The translations under genes were made by a program, and so were the position numbers. Shown here piece by piece: positions 1-10,724 of a stretch of 64,000 bases of DNA; position 1 is the stretch's first letter; the number at the start of each line of letters is the position of its first letter. Under the pieces are notes generated by a model, which was given only the letters and a program-made list of their open reading frames with translations, was not told where the DNA came from and ran no database searches. The stretch is from Clavulina sp. PMI_390 (Eukaryota; Basidiomycota; Agaricomycetes; Cantharellales; Hydnaceae): assembly GCA_015039315.1 (NCBI GenBank), contig WIDE01000012.1, forward strand, positions 363,397 through 427,396, read 5' to 3'.

Positions 1-309
1 TTGTGCGGGCCGTTCTCACAGCGGCAAGTCACAGAGGAAGGCGTACGATCTCGCCAGTTGGTGTCAAAGGGTGCGCAGATCAGACAAATATTGATTCTCT
101 CAAGATATCTCCTGTAACTTCTCTTGGTTCTTGCATACAGTTTCGTGCTGTCACACATCTGGGCTTGAACTAAAGCGGTAGGAGGTTTTTCCCCATTTTA
201 CGGGACCCTACGCAGCGGGGCCATGGCCGAAATGATAAATTTCATTTGATTCTATCTTCATACTCCAGGGTCGTGTTAGGGCTGTAAAAGCTAGTGTACA
301 CCTTGAGAG
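1..309. other. Left edge, no gene seen
   Basis: No open frame with family resemblance was found here. It lies downstream of the 3' end of the first F-box gene and probably holds its 3' UTR and the tail of whatever precedes the window. Confidence 0.4.
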
Positions 310-2063
310 CTATGCGAGGCCCACTACCCGCGAAACGCCGATTTTGAGCACATCCTCTGGATCTGCCTCTTCCCTCACCCGAACTGCGATTGTCACTGAA
401 ATCGGGCACAAGTGGGGAGTGGCATAAGGCGAATGGGTGATATCAATGGTCTCTGGATGAGGAACAACTAGCTTGACCGCACGCAAATCTGTCATGTTAG
501 CCCCCATGGGGTAAGTGCGGTAGTGGAATGCTGTTCCCTTAGTGAGCTGCACGCTTTCTGTGGAGAAAGGAGTGTCAGGAGCTGGACTGCTAGAAGGATC
601 AAAGAGAAGAGCGCCGGAGGGAAGTATTAAATGCTCTTCGTAGTTCCCGAAACCGCACGACACCGGAGGCCAGCAATGCAGAGTGCGTGTCAAGGACGTC
701 CACGTAGAGATCAAGACACCAGAATCGTTGGTGTATTCGTCAAAGGTTTCAGAGAGGAGAACATCCGGCCGCTGTGTGCCAAAGGTATCTGAAGATGAGA
801 AGGTCCAGCGTTGACCGAAGGCCTTTGGTTGGATGTCCTCATCGGCATCCAGATCCCCCAAAATGTTTATCTCGGCGGGCGCCATCGGTAGGGTCGGTGC
901 GGCAGAAGAGTCACTCATCGCGTTAAGATGGAGAACAAATAACCTGGGTATAGGACTCTGCCTAGGGATGATGTACGGTGGTTGGAACAATAGAGGTCTC
1001 TAGAGGGTGAAATGAGGCCTTGAAACACGGAAAGGACACTAGAAAGAGGACCAACCGGACTCGAGACCCAGTCGTCGATCCACACGAGGCCACGCGTATC
1101 TAGCCTCCAGTTCCATAGGAGAAGACCGTTGTAACGATGAATACACACATAGTCTCGATCAATCCACGCCGTCCGAAACCTGTTGCCGTCATTGCTGTCT
1201 CGATATGCTGCTTTGAGAGCAAAGGACGGACGGCCTTCGTTCCAGGAGAGCTGAAAAATCTCAAAGACGCGATCATTCGCGCTAGATTCCGATCATTTGT
1301 CAATTTTCTGACGCGTACCCGTCTGCTAAGAAGGGCCACTCACTTTGTCATGTAAGATAGTAGGAGGTTTACCACATAGTGGTCTTTATCCAGTTGTTGA
1401 CGAATCATTGGAATGAAATGGGTTGGCTGATGTGGCTGTGTGATTTCTATTGAGCACACTGGGTTGGTGCCTTCCGCCTTGATAGGTGATTGAAGATCCC
1501 AGAGCGACACCTGGTAATCGTTATTTTCCAAGCTTAACATCGCCCATAGCCAACGATTGCCAGGAAGCGTGTGCCAGTTTCTAACAGAGGACCCTTTGGG
1601 TTTCTTGAGCCGGTGCAAGGACTCAGGGACGATAGGGGTCATGGAAATTCCAAGTTGATCATTATTGTCACGAGAGTAGAAGAGTAAGTGCTCAAAGCGA
1701 TAAGGTCTTAAAGCGAGAGCTTTTGCCTCTGCCGCTGGCATGGTTGATATATAGAAGGTTTGTGGAGCTCTTGGGAAAAGCTGGATGGCATCCCAAGCCA
1801 ATCGCCTCCAGAGCGCGACATTGGCTTCGATGCGGTCGTACACGGCTCGGTTGATCTGTTAGAGAGTTGGTTTGGCAAATAGATTGAGGGAAAGGAGGGT
1901 TTCATACAGTTCTGAAGAACACTAAATCCTTCACACCGAGATATCTAGCTACTGAGAGGATAATGTCAAGCGGTAACTGTGAGAGGAGGATCTAAATGAG
2001 CCTTTTGACACATACAAGAAATCCAGGGGCTGCAGGCGTAGCTCTTGCCTTGGAATCCATCAT
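310..2063 (-). CDS. Short F-box protein, copy 1
   Basis: Predicted substrate-recruiting F-box protein of an SCF ubiquitin ligase. I read five exons: 2063-2016, 1976-1908, 1855-1344, 1281-1056 and 999-310, which sum to 1545 bases (514 residues) without an internal stop. Exon 2 carries the F-box core (LPLDIILSVARYLGVKDLVF), and exon 3 continues INRAVYDR, the usual end of the F-box helix bundle. The rest is a hydrophobic, Trp-rich body with repeated strand-like segments (LSLENNDYQVSLWDLQ, DYVCIHRYNGLLLWNW), suggesting a beta-propeller-like substrate domain; that fold is inference. The start ATGATG at 2063 was chosen because it splices straight into the F-box and matches the structure of the copy at 4588-6334. 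An RBR ligase gene lies head to head, 695 bases away. The substrate is unknown. No disabling change was seen, but intron 1 (39 bases) is very short and should be confirmed. Confidence 0.8.
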
Positions 2064-2758
2064 GTAGAGGCTCCCGTGGGGATCTTCACCTGACGTGATC
2101 GTTCTGCCGAGGATGTTCGAGTTCGAGGCCCTGTTCAGGCACACAAGGTTTGCATGTGTTGTTTGGACGACTCCGGAATCCTTGCTCACGTTCCCCAGTG
2201 GTTAGCGGTCTGCGGTGTGGCCTCCATCCTGTTCAAGCGCCATCCACTCCCTGAAATAATATTGATGTCCCCTTCCATCACCTCCAATGTCTTCCGCCGT
2301 CTGCCAGACTCAAGCCGTCAGATCCACTGAGCCACCTCCCTTTTGTGACAATCTCATTACATTGTGCCATTCTCTAGTATCTATTGGGTATGATGTTGGT
2401 GGATTTATCGTCATCATTCACTACTCGAGGTGCAGTTTGCTGCAAGATGCGGGTGCGCATGTATGGCACCGCCAGGAACTGACAGGGATCCGCCCGGCGT
2501 CTCTTCAGTTCAATTTATTTTTCTTTTTGCAATCTTACACCACCCGAGCAGAGCTATCGTTATTTGGATAGCATCTGGATTGCTCCCACGCGAAGGACTG
2601 GGCAGGCACCGGTCGAACCGCATGCGGACGAAAGGATACACATCGTGCAACTCCAACGACCCAGTAGTTAGTTTGAAGCAAGGAACTAACAAAATACTCC
2701 ATTGACAGGGTTTTCAGCTCAGCCTCTACTTCTTCGAACCCTTGCGCCACTACACGCC
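2064..2758. promoter_or_regulatory. Shared divergent promoter region, F-box 1 / RBR-A
   Basis: The 695 bases between two divergent start codons hold no convincing coding frame. Both the F-box gene (left) and the RBR gene (right) must be transcribed from here. An equivalent region of 780 bases separates the second pair (6335-7114). No clear TATA box was identified. Confidence 0.5.
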
Positions 2759-4204
2759 ATGGGCTCATCCGAGTCTCGACCGTCTTCTACTCCTGTGCAT
2801 CTCTACGTTGGCTCTCGTCCCGCCGACCGCCTCTCACAGACAGATATCACACACGCATATGGCCCACCGCCGCCCCACCCATCGAGCCCTGCATCAGCGG
2901 CTCAGAAAGTTCCTGACATGCTGGTTGAATGTGCGATATGCTCAGACGACAAGCCCCAGTCAGAATTTGTGCGTATGTGCTCAAAGTTATTTTCACCCCT
3001 GCTTTGCTACGGACATGAAAGTCATATCGTTCACATCAACTGTAGCCTCCAAAACCACCAACTGGGTCATGTACGCACCCCTCCACAGTTTGCAACGAAT
3101 GCTTACGTAGCTACACCGCTTCGTCGGTCACCTCACTCCAGTACGAGATCAAGTAAGCCAGCACATTTCCATGCAGCAGCGGTTCGTGGCGCCTTAACTG
3201 TTCTCAATGATAGATGTCCGGTCTGTCCGTGCCTGATGGAGCACCATGACGTACAGCGTGTCGCCACAGCGAGCGTCTTCGCGCGGTATGCCATCTCGAG
3301 CGGCGATTTTCCTCTCCAAAGCGCTAAATTAGTCTTTTCTAGGTACGATACATTATCTTTCCAAAGGACGCTGCAGAGCATGCCAGAATTTCGCTTCTGC
3401 AAACAACCAGAGGTAACTTTTCTCAGCATCCGCTTCTCTCGTGAGGCTAACGGCAATACTATTCTCTTTGTCAACAGTGCGGGTCAGGGCAAATTCATGA
3501 TGGTGGAGAGGACATGCCGATCATGAGATGTGTGGCTTGCCAAGACCTTTCGTGCTTCAAGCACGATCTTCCTTGGGTAAGCTTGGCTTCACTTTCCTCT
3601 CGAAATCCAGAATATTAACATAACAAAATATCCTTAGCACTACCACCAAACCTGTGACGAGTTTGATGGAACTCTCGAAAAGGACGTCAACTTCGCTGCT
3701 TCAAAGGCATATATTGCTTCCAACGCCAAGCTATGCCCAGACTGTCAACGACCGTGAGTTGATTATTCTAATGTTTCTGCTGCTATATAATTCAAGCTAA
3801 TCGGGACGTCTTTTTAGAATTGAGAAGGATGATGGTGAGTAATATCATGGAGTGATGCCGTTTGTCACCTCTGACTTCCACGCTCTCGCTCGATGAAGGG
3901 TGTGACCATATGACTTGTAAGTACCAACTGTATATGATAAATCGAGAGCGTCGAAATATTGGTACTAACACCTTGGTGATTGGATTAGGTCGAAAGCCTG
4001 TTGGTTGTGGGCACCAGTTCTGCTGGCTCTGCTTGGCGCCATTCGATCCCATCGCTCGCGAAGGGAATCATCGCCATCGTCCAACTTGCCAGTGAGTGCT
4101 ACTATCCTCTCTTGTCTCTCTATGCTCTAACAGTAGTCGTTTCCATCTCTGGTATTTTAAGGCATTATGCACCATGGGTCAAGCCGTCAACTCAAAATGT
4201 TTGA
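2759..4204 (+). CDS. RING-IBR-RING E3 ubiquitin ligase, copy A
   Basis: RBR (TRIAD) ligase, which passes ubiquitin from an E2 through a catalytic Cys in RING2. Ten exons can be placed: 2759-2968, 3046-3152, 3214-3285, 3343-3412, 3478-3576, 3638-3753, 3818-3834, 3899-3916, 3989-4091 and 4162-4204. They sum to 855 bases (284 residues) in frame. RING1 begins CAICSDDKPQ, continues CTHPSTVCNECL and ends KCPVC. The IBR has CGSGQIH, IMRCVACQ and SCFKHDLPWH. RING2 has CPDCQRPIEK, then GCDHMTC with the likely catalytic Cys, and CGHQFCWLCL. Exons 7 and 8 are only 17 and 18 bases, and the catalytic Cys sits in exon 8. The start ATG lies in a good GCCATGG context. The 65-residue leader before RING1 is Ser/Pro rich. 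The C-terminus ends a few residues after the last zinc ligands. Substrate unknown. Confidence 0.88.
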
Positions 4205-4587
4205 GGCGTCATTTAGAGTTCTGGATCCGGGCAAACACGAGGATTTGTTTGCCATTTTTGCTATACTTTGCCTTTCAATTTTTAGTTTGTGTTATTCACC
4301 ACCTGCTGTTGTTCGGTACGACAACTACTTCACCCTTGTATAACGACGGATATCTCAGTTCTCTGCGTGGGTGTGCGGTTTTTTGTGATCACTGGAAATC
4401 GTAGAGCGAACGTGTGCGCCCATTAGTTGGTGTCCTTCGCACATTAGATGAATCTTAATTTTTTTTTGAGGTCACTCCTGATTCCCTAGGTGGCACTGGG
4501 CCAGACGTGCGCATTTTCATGCATTATGTCAAGTCTCAAGGGCAAGTGTCCACCATTCCAACCACAAGACCTAAAATACAATGTCAA
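4205..4587. other. Intergenic, convergent 3' ends of RBR-A and F-box 2
   Basis: No gene was seen. This stretch joins the two tandem copies of the F-box/RBR pair, so it marks the boundary of the duplicated unit. Confidence 0.5.
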
Positions 4588-6334
4588 CTATGGAAGACCC
4601 ACCGCTCGCGAAACCCCAACTTGGAACATATCCGAATCGCCACCCCCCCTAAGAAGGATGACGATTGTGCCCGAGACTGGGCACAAGTAGGGGGTGGCCC
4701 AATTCGAATAGCTGATCGTAATCGTCTCCGGGTGAGGAACAACCAGGCTGACTAGGTCCAAGGTAGTTGGGTTGGTGTTTGTGCGGTAAATGCGGAAATC
4801 GAATGCTGATCCTTTGATGGACTGCTCCCCTTCTTTTGCGACAGCGGGATTGTGTAGAATCGGACTACTAGAACAATCGAGAAGAAGGGCTCCTGAAGGA
4901 AGGATTAAACGCTCCTCGTAGTTCCGGACATTATGCGGCACTAGGGGCCAACATTTCAGGGTACGTGTCGAATGTGACCACGTCAAGGCCAGGAAACCTG
5001 CATCGCCAGTGCGATAATTGAGTGTTTCGGAGAGAAGCAGATCTTGACGCGGTGCACCTGGGGTGTCCGAAGATGGGAGGCTCCAACGTTGACCAAAAGC
5101 CTTTGGTTGGACGCCATCATCGTCATCCATGTCTCCCAACACAGTCATCTCGGCGGGCTCCATAGAGAGAGTGGGAACGACAGAAGAACTACTCATACTT
5201 TCAAGGTCCAGGACAAAGAGTTTGGGCATGGGCGACTTTCTTGGGATTATATACGGTGGTTGGAACAAGAGAGGCCTCTGGATGGTCGATTGAGGTCAAT
5301 TGGGAACATGGGAGGAAGCGAAAAGCGGACTAACCGGACCCGCGATAGAGCCTTTGATCGAGACAAACCCACGCGTCCCTTCTCTCCAGTTCCATAACAG
5401 AAATCCGTCATAACGAAGGATACACATGTAGTCTCCATCCATCCACACGTCCCATAACTCGTTGGCGGTAACGCTCTCTTCATACGACTCTTTCAGTACA
5501 AACGCTGGAAGGCCTTCGTTCCAAGAGAGGTTATGAACTTCAAAAATATGGGTTTCTCCGCTAGAACCCCTAGTCCTTTATGAGCTTTTTAAATAAGCAG
5601 CCAACTGTCAAATGAGGGTAACTTACATTGTTCCATAGTATATCAAGAAGTTCACCGCGTCGTGGTCTTTATCGAGCTGGGGATAAGCTTTTGGGGGGAA
5701 GAGGATTGGCTGATGTGGCTGCTTGATCTGTACCGAGCACACCGGTTCCGTACCCTCTGCCTTGATGGGCGAATGGAGGTCCCAAAGCGATAGCTGGTAA
5801 TCGTTGTTTTCCAAACCCAGTATCGCATACAGCCACCGGTTTCCGGGAAGTGTGTACCACATGTTGAAATAAGAGCCTTCTGGTTTCTTGAGCCGATGTA
5901 CAGACTCAGGCGCGAGCGGAGACATGGAAATTTCAACTTCACTGTGGTCATCACGAGGGTGGAGGAGCAAGTGCTCGAAGCGATACGGTCTCAAGGCGAG
6001 GGCCTTTGCCTCAGCCGCAGACATGCTAGATATATCGAAGGTATGTGGGGCTCTTGGAAAAAGCTGAACTGCGTCCCAAGCTAATCGCCTCCAGATTGAG
6101 AGATTAACTTCGATCTGGTCATACACCGCTCGGTTGATCTATTTGAGGATTCGATTAGCGTATAGACTCCAGAAAAAAATCGCTGCATACAAGTCTGAAG
6201 AAAATTAAATCCTCCACATCGAGAAATTCAGCGATTGAGAGGATAATATCAAGAGGTAACTGGGAGATCTCAATGAGCCTTTGTAGATCGAAGCAGGCTA
6301 TATACATGGGCCTCATGCTCACCTTCGGCTCCAT
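4588..6334 (-). CDS. Short F-box protein, copy 2
   Basis: Paralogue of the gene at 310-2063. Five exons: 6334-6323, 6259-6191, 6138-5627, 5560-5335 and 5277-4588, totalling 1509 bases (502 residues). Exons 2-5 have exactly the same lengths (69, 512, 226, 690) as the first copy, strong evidence for both models. Exon 1 is shorter (MEPK against a 16-residue leader). The F-box reads LPLDIILSIAEFLDVEDLIF, then INRAVYDQ. The body shares many blocks with copy 1 (for example AEAKALALRPYRFEHLL and ILPSGALL) but has diverged in loops, as expected of a substrate-binding domain under change. It is head to head with the second RBR gene at 7115. No disabling change was seen. Role by family: substrate adaptor of an SCF ubiquitin ligase; the substrate is unknown. 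Confidence 0.8.
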
Positions 6335-7114
6335 TGCTTGGGATTAAGTAGTTTGTTCCCAGATTGTGCGATCGTCTGCTTAGCTTCCTGCCGAGGATGT
6401 TGCAGGGTGGTGGTTCGAGGAGTCTATTCAGGTCACAAAGGTTTGCATATAATTGTTTGGGCAACTTGGATCTCGATGGTTCCCCTTAGTGTTTTGATGT
6501 AAGAATTTGAATGATGAGGGGGCGAGGCTGAAGAGAGGCTGATTGGTGGCGGTGTGGCGTTCCCCAAAATATGTATTACAACTATAATATGTCAAGCCCG
6601 CTATATTTCTGTTCATGCTCGCTAAGAACGCAGAGATTTGCTGTGGTACGATCCGATTGATCCTAATGTCGCCTTCCGCCGAGTGGCGTGGTGAACGTTC
6701 AGGGGTCGTCACGTGACCACTCTCGGTCGTCACCCTCTTCTTCTCCATCGAGCCGGCTCTGGTTATGATAGCCATCGAAGAACAAGACTTCGCACTCTAT
6801 TATATTCGAGCGCACGCTCATCACTCCTGCGCCTCTTCTGTTCTGTGGCGGCAGTGCCCAACATGAGCAATATGATGATTGACATGTGCACTGCTTCCTT
6901 TTCCATTATCGGCATTAATATTTCATACCTGTACGGCTGGAAAATTCAATTCGCCTTCTACCAGAACTTACGTCAGCTTAGCACATGCTCAGAGCTACTA
7001 GTTGACGCCGCTCCCTTCAACTTCCAACACGATCGAGGGCTCGCATAGTCGTCGCCATCTCGGGTACTTATCGTAGGCCTCATTCTTGATAGAAATCAGT
7101 CATCCATCAGCTCC
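6335..7114. promoter_or_regulatory. Shared divergent promoter region, F-box 2 / RBR-B
   Basis: The 780 bases between the divergent starts of the second pair contain only short unsupported frames. An AT-rich stretch near 6795-6805 could serve as a core promoter for the rightward gene, but this is weak. Confidence 0.45.
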
Positions 7115-8389
7115 ATGGCAACCCGTCGATCCCAGAGGCGCGAGTGTACTGTCTGTAGAGATGAGAAGCCCACTGGCGAATTTGTGCGTGCGCTCATGGC
7201 TCATTCGCCGCCCATGTCCTCACAACGTCATCACCATTAGCCAGAGAAAGCACCAACTACATCGTGCGCCCATTCGCCGACCGTTTGCACCATATGTCTG
7301 GCCCGCCACATCGAGGCTGAGGTAAACGGCAAGGGCGACACCCACAATGTCAAGTAAGCTCCGCTATCGGCCTGTCTTGGTATCTGTGACAATTACATGC
7401 ATGCTCAACACGCCATAGTTGTCCTTCCTGTCGCACCCGGATGCAATATAATGACATCGAACGAGCTGCCTCAAAGCCTACGTTTGTACGGTCCGTATGC
7501 CGTTATCCCTTCCTTGTCGTCGTTCATTCACTCATATTCGACTCCGCTAGCTATGACATGCTTCTGTTGAGAAACGAGCTTCGTAGTATGCCTGACTTCA
7601 GATACTGCAAGAAGCCTACCGTAAGCCCTTTCGCATTACCTAAGATAGCACCTTCTTAGACTTATCTCCTAACAATACTAGTGTGGTTCTGGTCAAATCC
7701 ACGAGGGAGGGAGCGACCACCCGATCATGAAATGCGTTGGATGTAAGGCTCTCTCTTGCTTCAAACACGACGTTCCTTGGGTAAGCTTGCTAGTCAGATC
7801 GAGACAACGAAGCGACGCCACTCATCAACTATGTTACGCAGCATTATGAAATGACCTGCGAGGACTTCGATGCCACCCTCGAGGCTGACGTTAATCACGC
7901 TGCAACGAGGGCCTATGTTGCTTCACAGACCAAGCCATGCCCAGAGTGTGCGAGACCGTGAGCTCAATTTTGTCTTTTGGTCACAAGTTGGCGTCCGCTG
8001 ACGTTTCCATCGCTGACGCAGGATCGAGAAGAATGACGGTAAGCGTAAAGTTTTGGACACATCGTTGATATTCATTGAGTCATACATACCCATCTTTCAA
8101 ACGTGTAGGGTGTGATCATATGACATGTGTGTACTTGTTCACCGTTTTCCTCAGATAGCTATCTGACCAGTTGTTCATCCCATAGGCCGACGTCCAGGTG
8201 GATGTGGACATGAGTTTTGCTGGTTGTGTCTTGCCCCCTTCGACGCCATCGCTCGTGAGGGAAACCATCGCCACCGTCCAACGTGCCAGTATGTGATCTC
8301 TATGCTGCTCGAAACAAATTTTTCTCAACCTAGCTTCAAGATACTACGCTGAGTGGGACGAGGATGATGAGGAGGAGGACGACGATTAA
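7115..8389 (+). CDS. RING-IBR-RING E3 ubiquitin ligase, copy B
   Basis: RBR ligase of about 240 residues with almost no leader: RING1 starts 11 residues after the Met (ECTVCRDEKPTGEF). RING1 goes on with CAHSPTVCTICLARHIE and CPSCRTRM. The IBR holds CKKPTCGSGQIH, IMKCVGCK and SCFKHDVPWHYEMTC. RING2 holds CPECARPIEKNDGCDHMTC, with the likely catalytic Cys before DHM, then CGHEFCWLCL. Introns fall at the same codons as in copy A, including the 17- and 18-base microexons. The tail is acidic (YAEWDEDDEEEDDD) before the stop at 8387-8389, unlike copies A and C. It is closest to copy C in IBR and RING2 wording (EDFDATLEADVNHAA is shared). The start was chosen as the only in-frame Met before RING1. 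Confidence 0.87.
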
Positions 8390-9171
8390 AGAGTACCACC
8401 GCCCCCACCAGCAAGAACACATAAGCCCGGCCCCCCGAAAACCCCGGCCCAACAACCGCAACAAGTCCTCAGGGGAAAACAACAAGGAAGCCTTGCCAAT
8501 TGCCCAAACTAACGAAGGTCAACGGCCAAAACAAATCCAAACAACAAGAATTCCGGCAACGAAGAATGAAGAACCTGGCTGCGATAGACGCCATTGATGA
8601 AAGAGAGCCACGCTCTTGTCAAATATGACAACAATTGTTGGGACTGTACTAATTGATTTCAGATATCCCCGCGCCAATCCATTCGGCCTTGAAGCACCCC
8701 GCAAAATATAATATACCGCCCTACCTTGTGCCTTCTCTAAATCCTCAAATATTCGTTGGGCTCAATCTCGTGGCGATTTCAAATTTAACCGACAGCCGTG
8801 GGAGAGCTGTACTCCCTGATATGTTGGTTCTGGAATTGATGACCCATGCCATCCGTCTTAGGATCCACATCCTCCATGGCCAGTGACTCTCTGCTCGGTG
8901 GTAGGGTTGCAACGGAATAAGAATGACTTCAATCAGCATGCGTCCCACAGGATTGCCGCGCTCTTGCTTGGCAATGCTGGGCCAAGGGATTACATACTCT
9001 GGCGTCAATCGAGCGAGATGTAAATGATATGACACGCATTACATATAGATAAGGCCCACATGATCACTCACGGGTCTCGATTCACGACCTCACCTCAGTC
9101 ATCCCTTTGTCTTCAATCCACCGTACAACTTTTCATAGGAACTACTCATCCTCTATAATTCTTGGTTCGCG
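8390..9171. other. Intergenic, RBR-B to RBR-C
   Basis: Starts with a C- and A-rich 3' UTR-like stretch (8390-8600). I saw no remnant of an F-box gene here, so the third RBR copy appears to lack a partner. The last 150 bases must contain the RBR-C promoter. Confidence 0.4.
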
Positions 9172-10439
9172 ATGCAGTTCGTACTGAATATGCTTGGAGG
9201 AGAAGTCCCGCGTCGGGAGTGTACTGTGTGTCGGGATGATAAATCGGCGACGGACTTCGTGAGCGTACATCACATGCCAGTGCCAACAACCTACTCAGAC
9301 TCGCGCAGCCTGAAAAAGCTCCAACATCTGCGTGCTCCCATACTCCCAACGTTTGTAAGACGTGCCTCGTTCGACATGTAGAAGTGGAAGTCAATGGGAA
9401 AGGGGAAACATATAATATCAAGTACGACTCCGCAAATTCGCTCAACTCTTTCACCTGATTGACCGCTTCCCATCAGCTGCCCCAATTGTCGAAGTCGGAT
9501 GGAACACAGTGATGTTGAAAGGGCCGCTTCTCGCGCCACGTTCCAGAGGTATATATCGCACCCTCTAAAGACCCCATTTGAAATTCATACCCTTACACTC
9601 AACAGATACGATTTGTTATTACTGCGGAAGGAGCTCAGCAAGATGCCTGAGTTCAAATATTGCAAAAAAGCTGACGTATGAGCACCTCGAAGCACGCAGC
9701 CATTCAAACAACTATTAATTTCTGGTGCTAGTGCGGTTCTGGTCAGATTCACGACGGGGGAAACGATTACCCGATCATGAAATGTACAGCTTGCCAAGCC
9801 CTCTCCTGCTTTAAACATGATGTTCCCTGGGTCAGTCAAATTCTTCATTGACGAAATAACAATTTTATTCTTTAACTGTTCGTTCACGTTGCAGCACTAT
9901 GAAATGACTTGTGAAGATTTCGATGCTACGCTGGAGGCCGACGTCAATCATGCTGCATCGAAAGCCTATGTTGCATCACAAACAAAGCAGTGCCCCGAAT
10001 GCAAGAAGCCGTGAGAAAATTCCGCTTTCCTGCTAGATCCAGGACCTGACTATGCTTTCCATCTGCAGAATCGAAAAGAATAGCGGCGAGTGTCCCACCG
10101 TACCCAACCTGCATTCTCACCTTACTGACTTATTTATGAATTGTTATAAATATGAAGGCTGCGACCATATGACATGTATATTGATTCCTGCACAACGCTA
10201 TCCTAACTAGGGATCACTAATCCACGGCCTTATTCTAGGTCGACCTCCTGCTGGGTGTGGGCATGAATTCTGTTGGCTCTGCCTCGCCCCTTTCACTCTC
10301 ATCGCACGCGAGGGTAACCATCACCACCGCCCAACGTGCCAGTAAGTACCATGCCTACATACACTGAGCCAATATTTCTAAATAATTATATTTGATGATT
10401 AGGTACTTCACCGCCTGGACCCCCAGTGCTGATGAGTGA
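9172..10439 (+). CDS. RING-IBR-RING E3 ubiquitin ligase, copy C
   Basis: Third tandem RBR ligase. RING1 is ECTVCRDDKSATDF, CSHTPNVCKTCLVRHVE, CPNCRSRMEH. The IBR is CKKADCGSGQIH, IMKCTACQ, SCFKHDVPWHYEMTC. RING2 is CPECKKPIEKNSGCDHMTC, CGHEFCWLCL. The tail is QYFTAWTPSADE. The intron placed just before the catalytic-Cys exon has a GC donor (GCGAGT at 10087) where copies A, B and D have GT. All zinc ligands and the predicted catalytic Cys are present, so a working ligase is plausible if that intron is spliced. No F-box gene stands opposite it. The Met at 9172 gives a 16-residue leader before the first zinc Cys. Confidence 0.85.
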
Positions 10440-10724
10440 TGGTGACATTAAACTCCTTTTGGGTCTCGGTGATTAATTGTCAGGAAAATTCTCAGAGCGT
10501 GAAAGCCATTTAATGAAGCATAACCGATTAGGATAGTCAAAACAGTCGCACTTTCGGGGAATGTGATAAAGAAACTGCCATAAGGTTTGAGGTTGACCCA
10601 ATAATCATGGGCTTGAACTAAGAATATCAGTCCATACATACTATAAATAAATGCTAAGAACATGAGCCGGCTTGAGCAGTGAGAAGACTGCTGAGCAGAC
10701 GGTTTGGGCTGATGCCCATAGCTG
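10440..10724. other. Intergenic, convergent RBR-C / P450-1
   Basis: Non-coding. The stretch 10610-10720 resembles 14570-14680 downstream of P450-2, showing that the duplication of the P450 genes included their 3' flanks. Confidence 0.45.

Noticed and set aside
2190..2260. tRNA-like stretch (CAGTGGTTAGCGGTCTGCGG ...)
   Set aside because: The D-arm-like piece is present, but I could not pair an acceptor stem or find a proper T-arm (TTCAAGC is off consensus). Not supported as a tRNA gene.
2287..2768. Several 60-95 codon frames between the first F-box and RBR genes
   Set aside because: They overlap on both strands without motifs and are not kept in the equivalent interval of the second pair.
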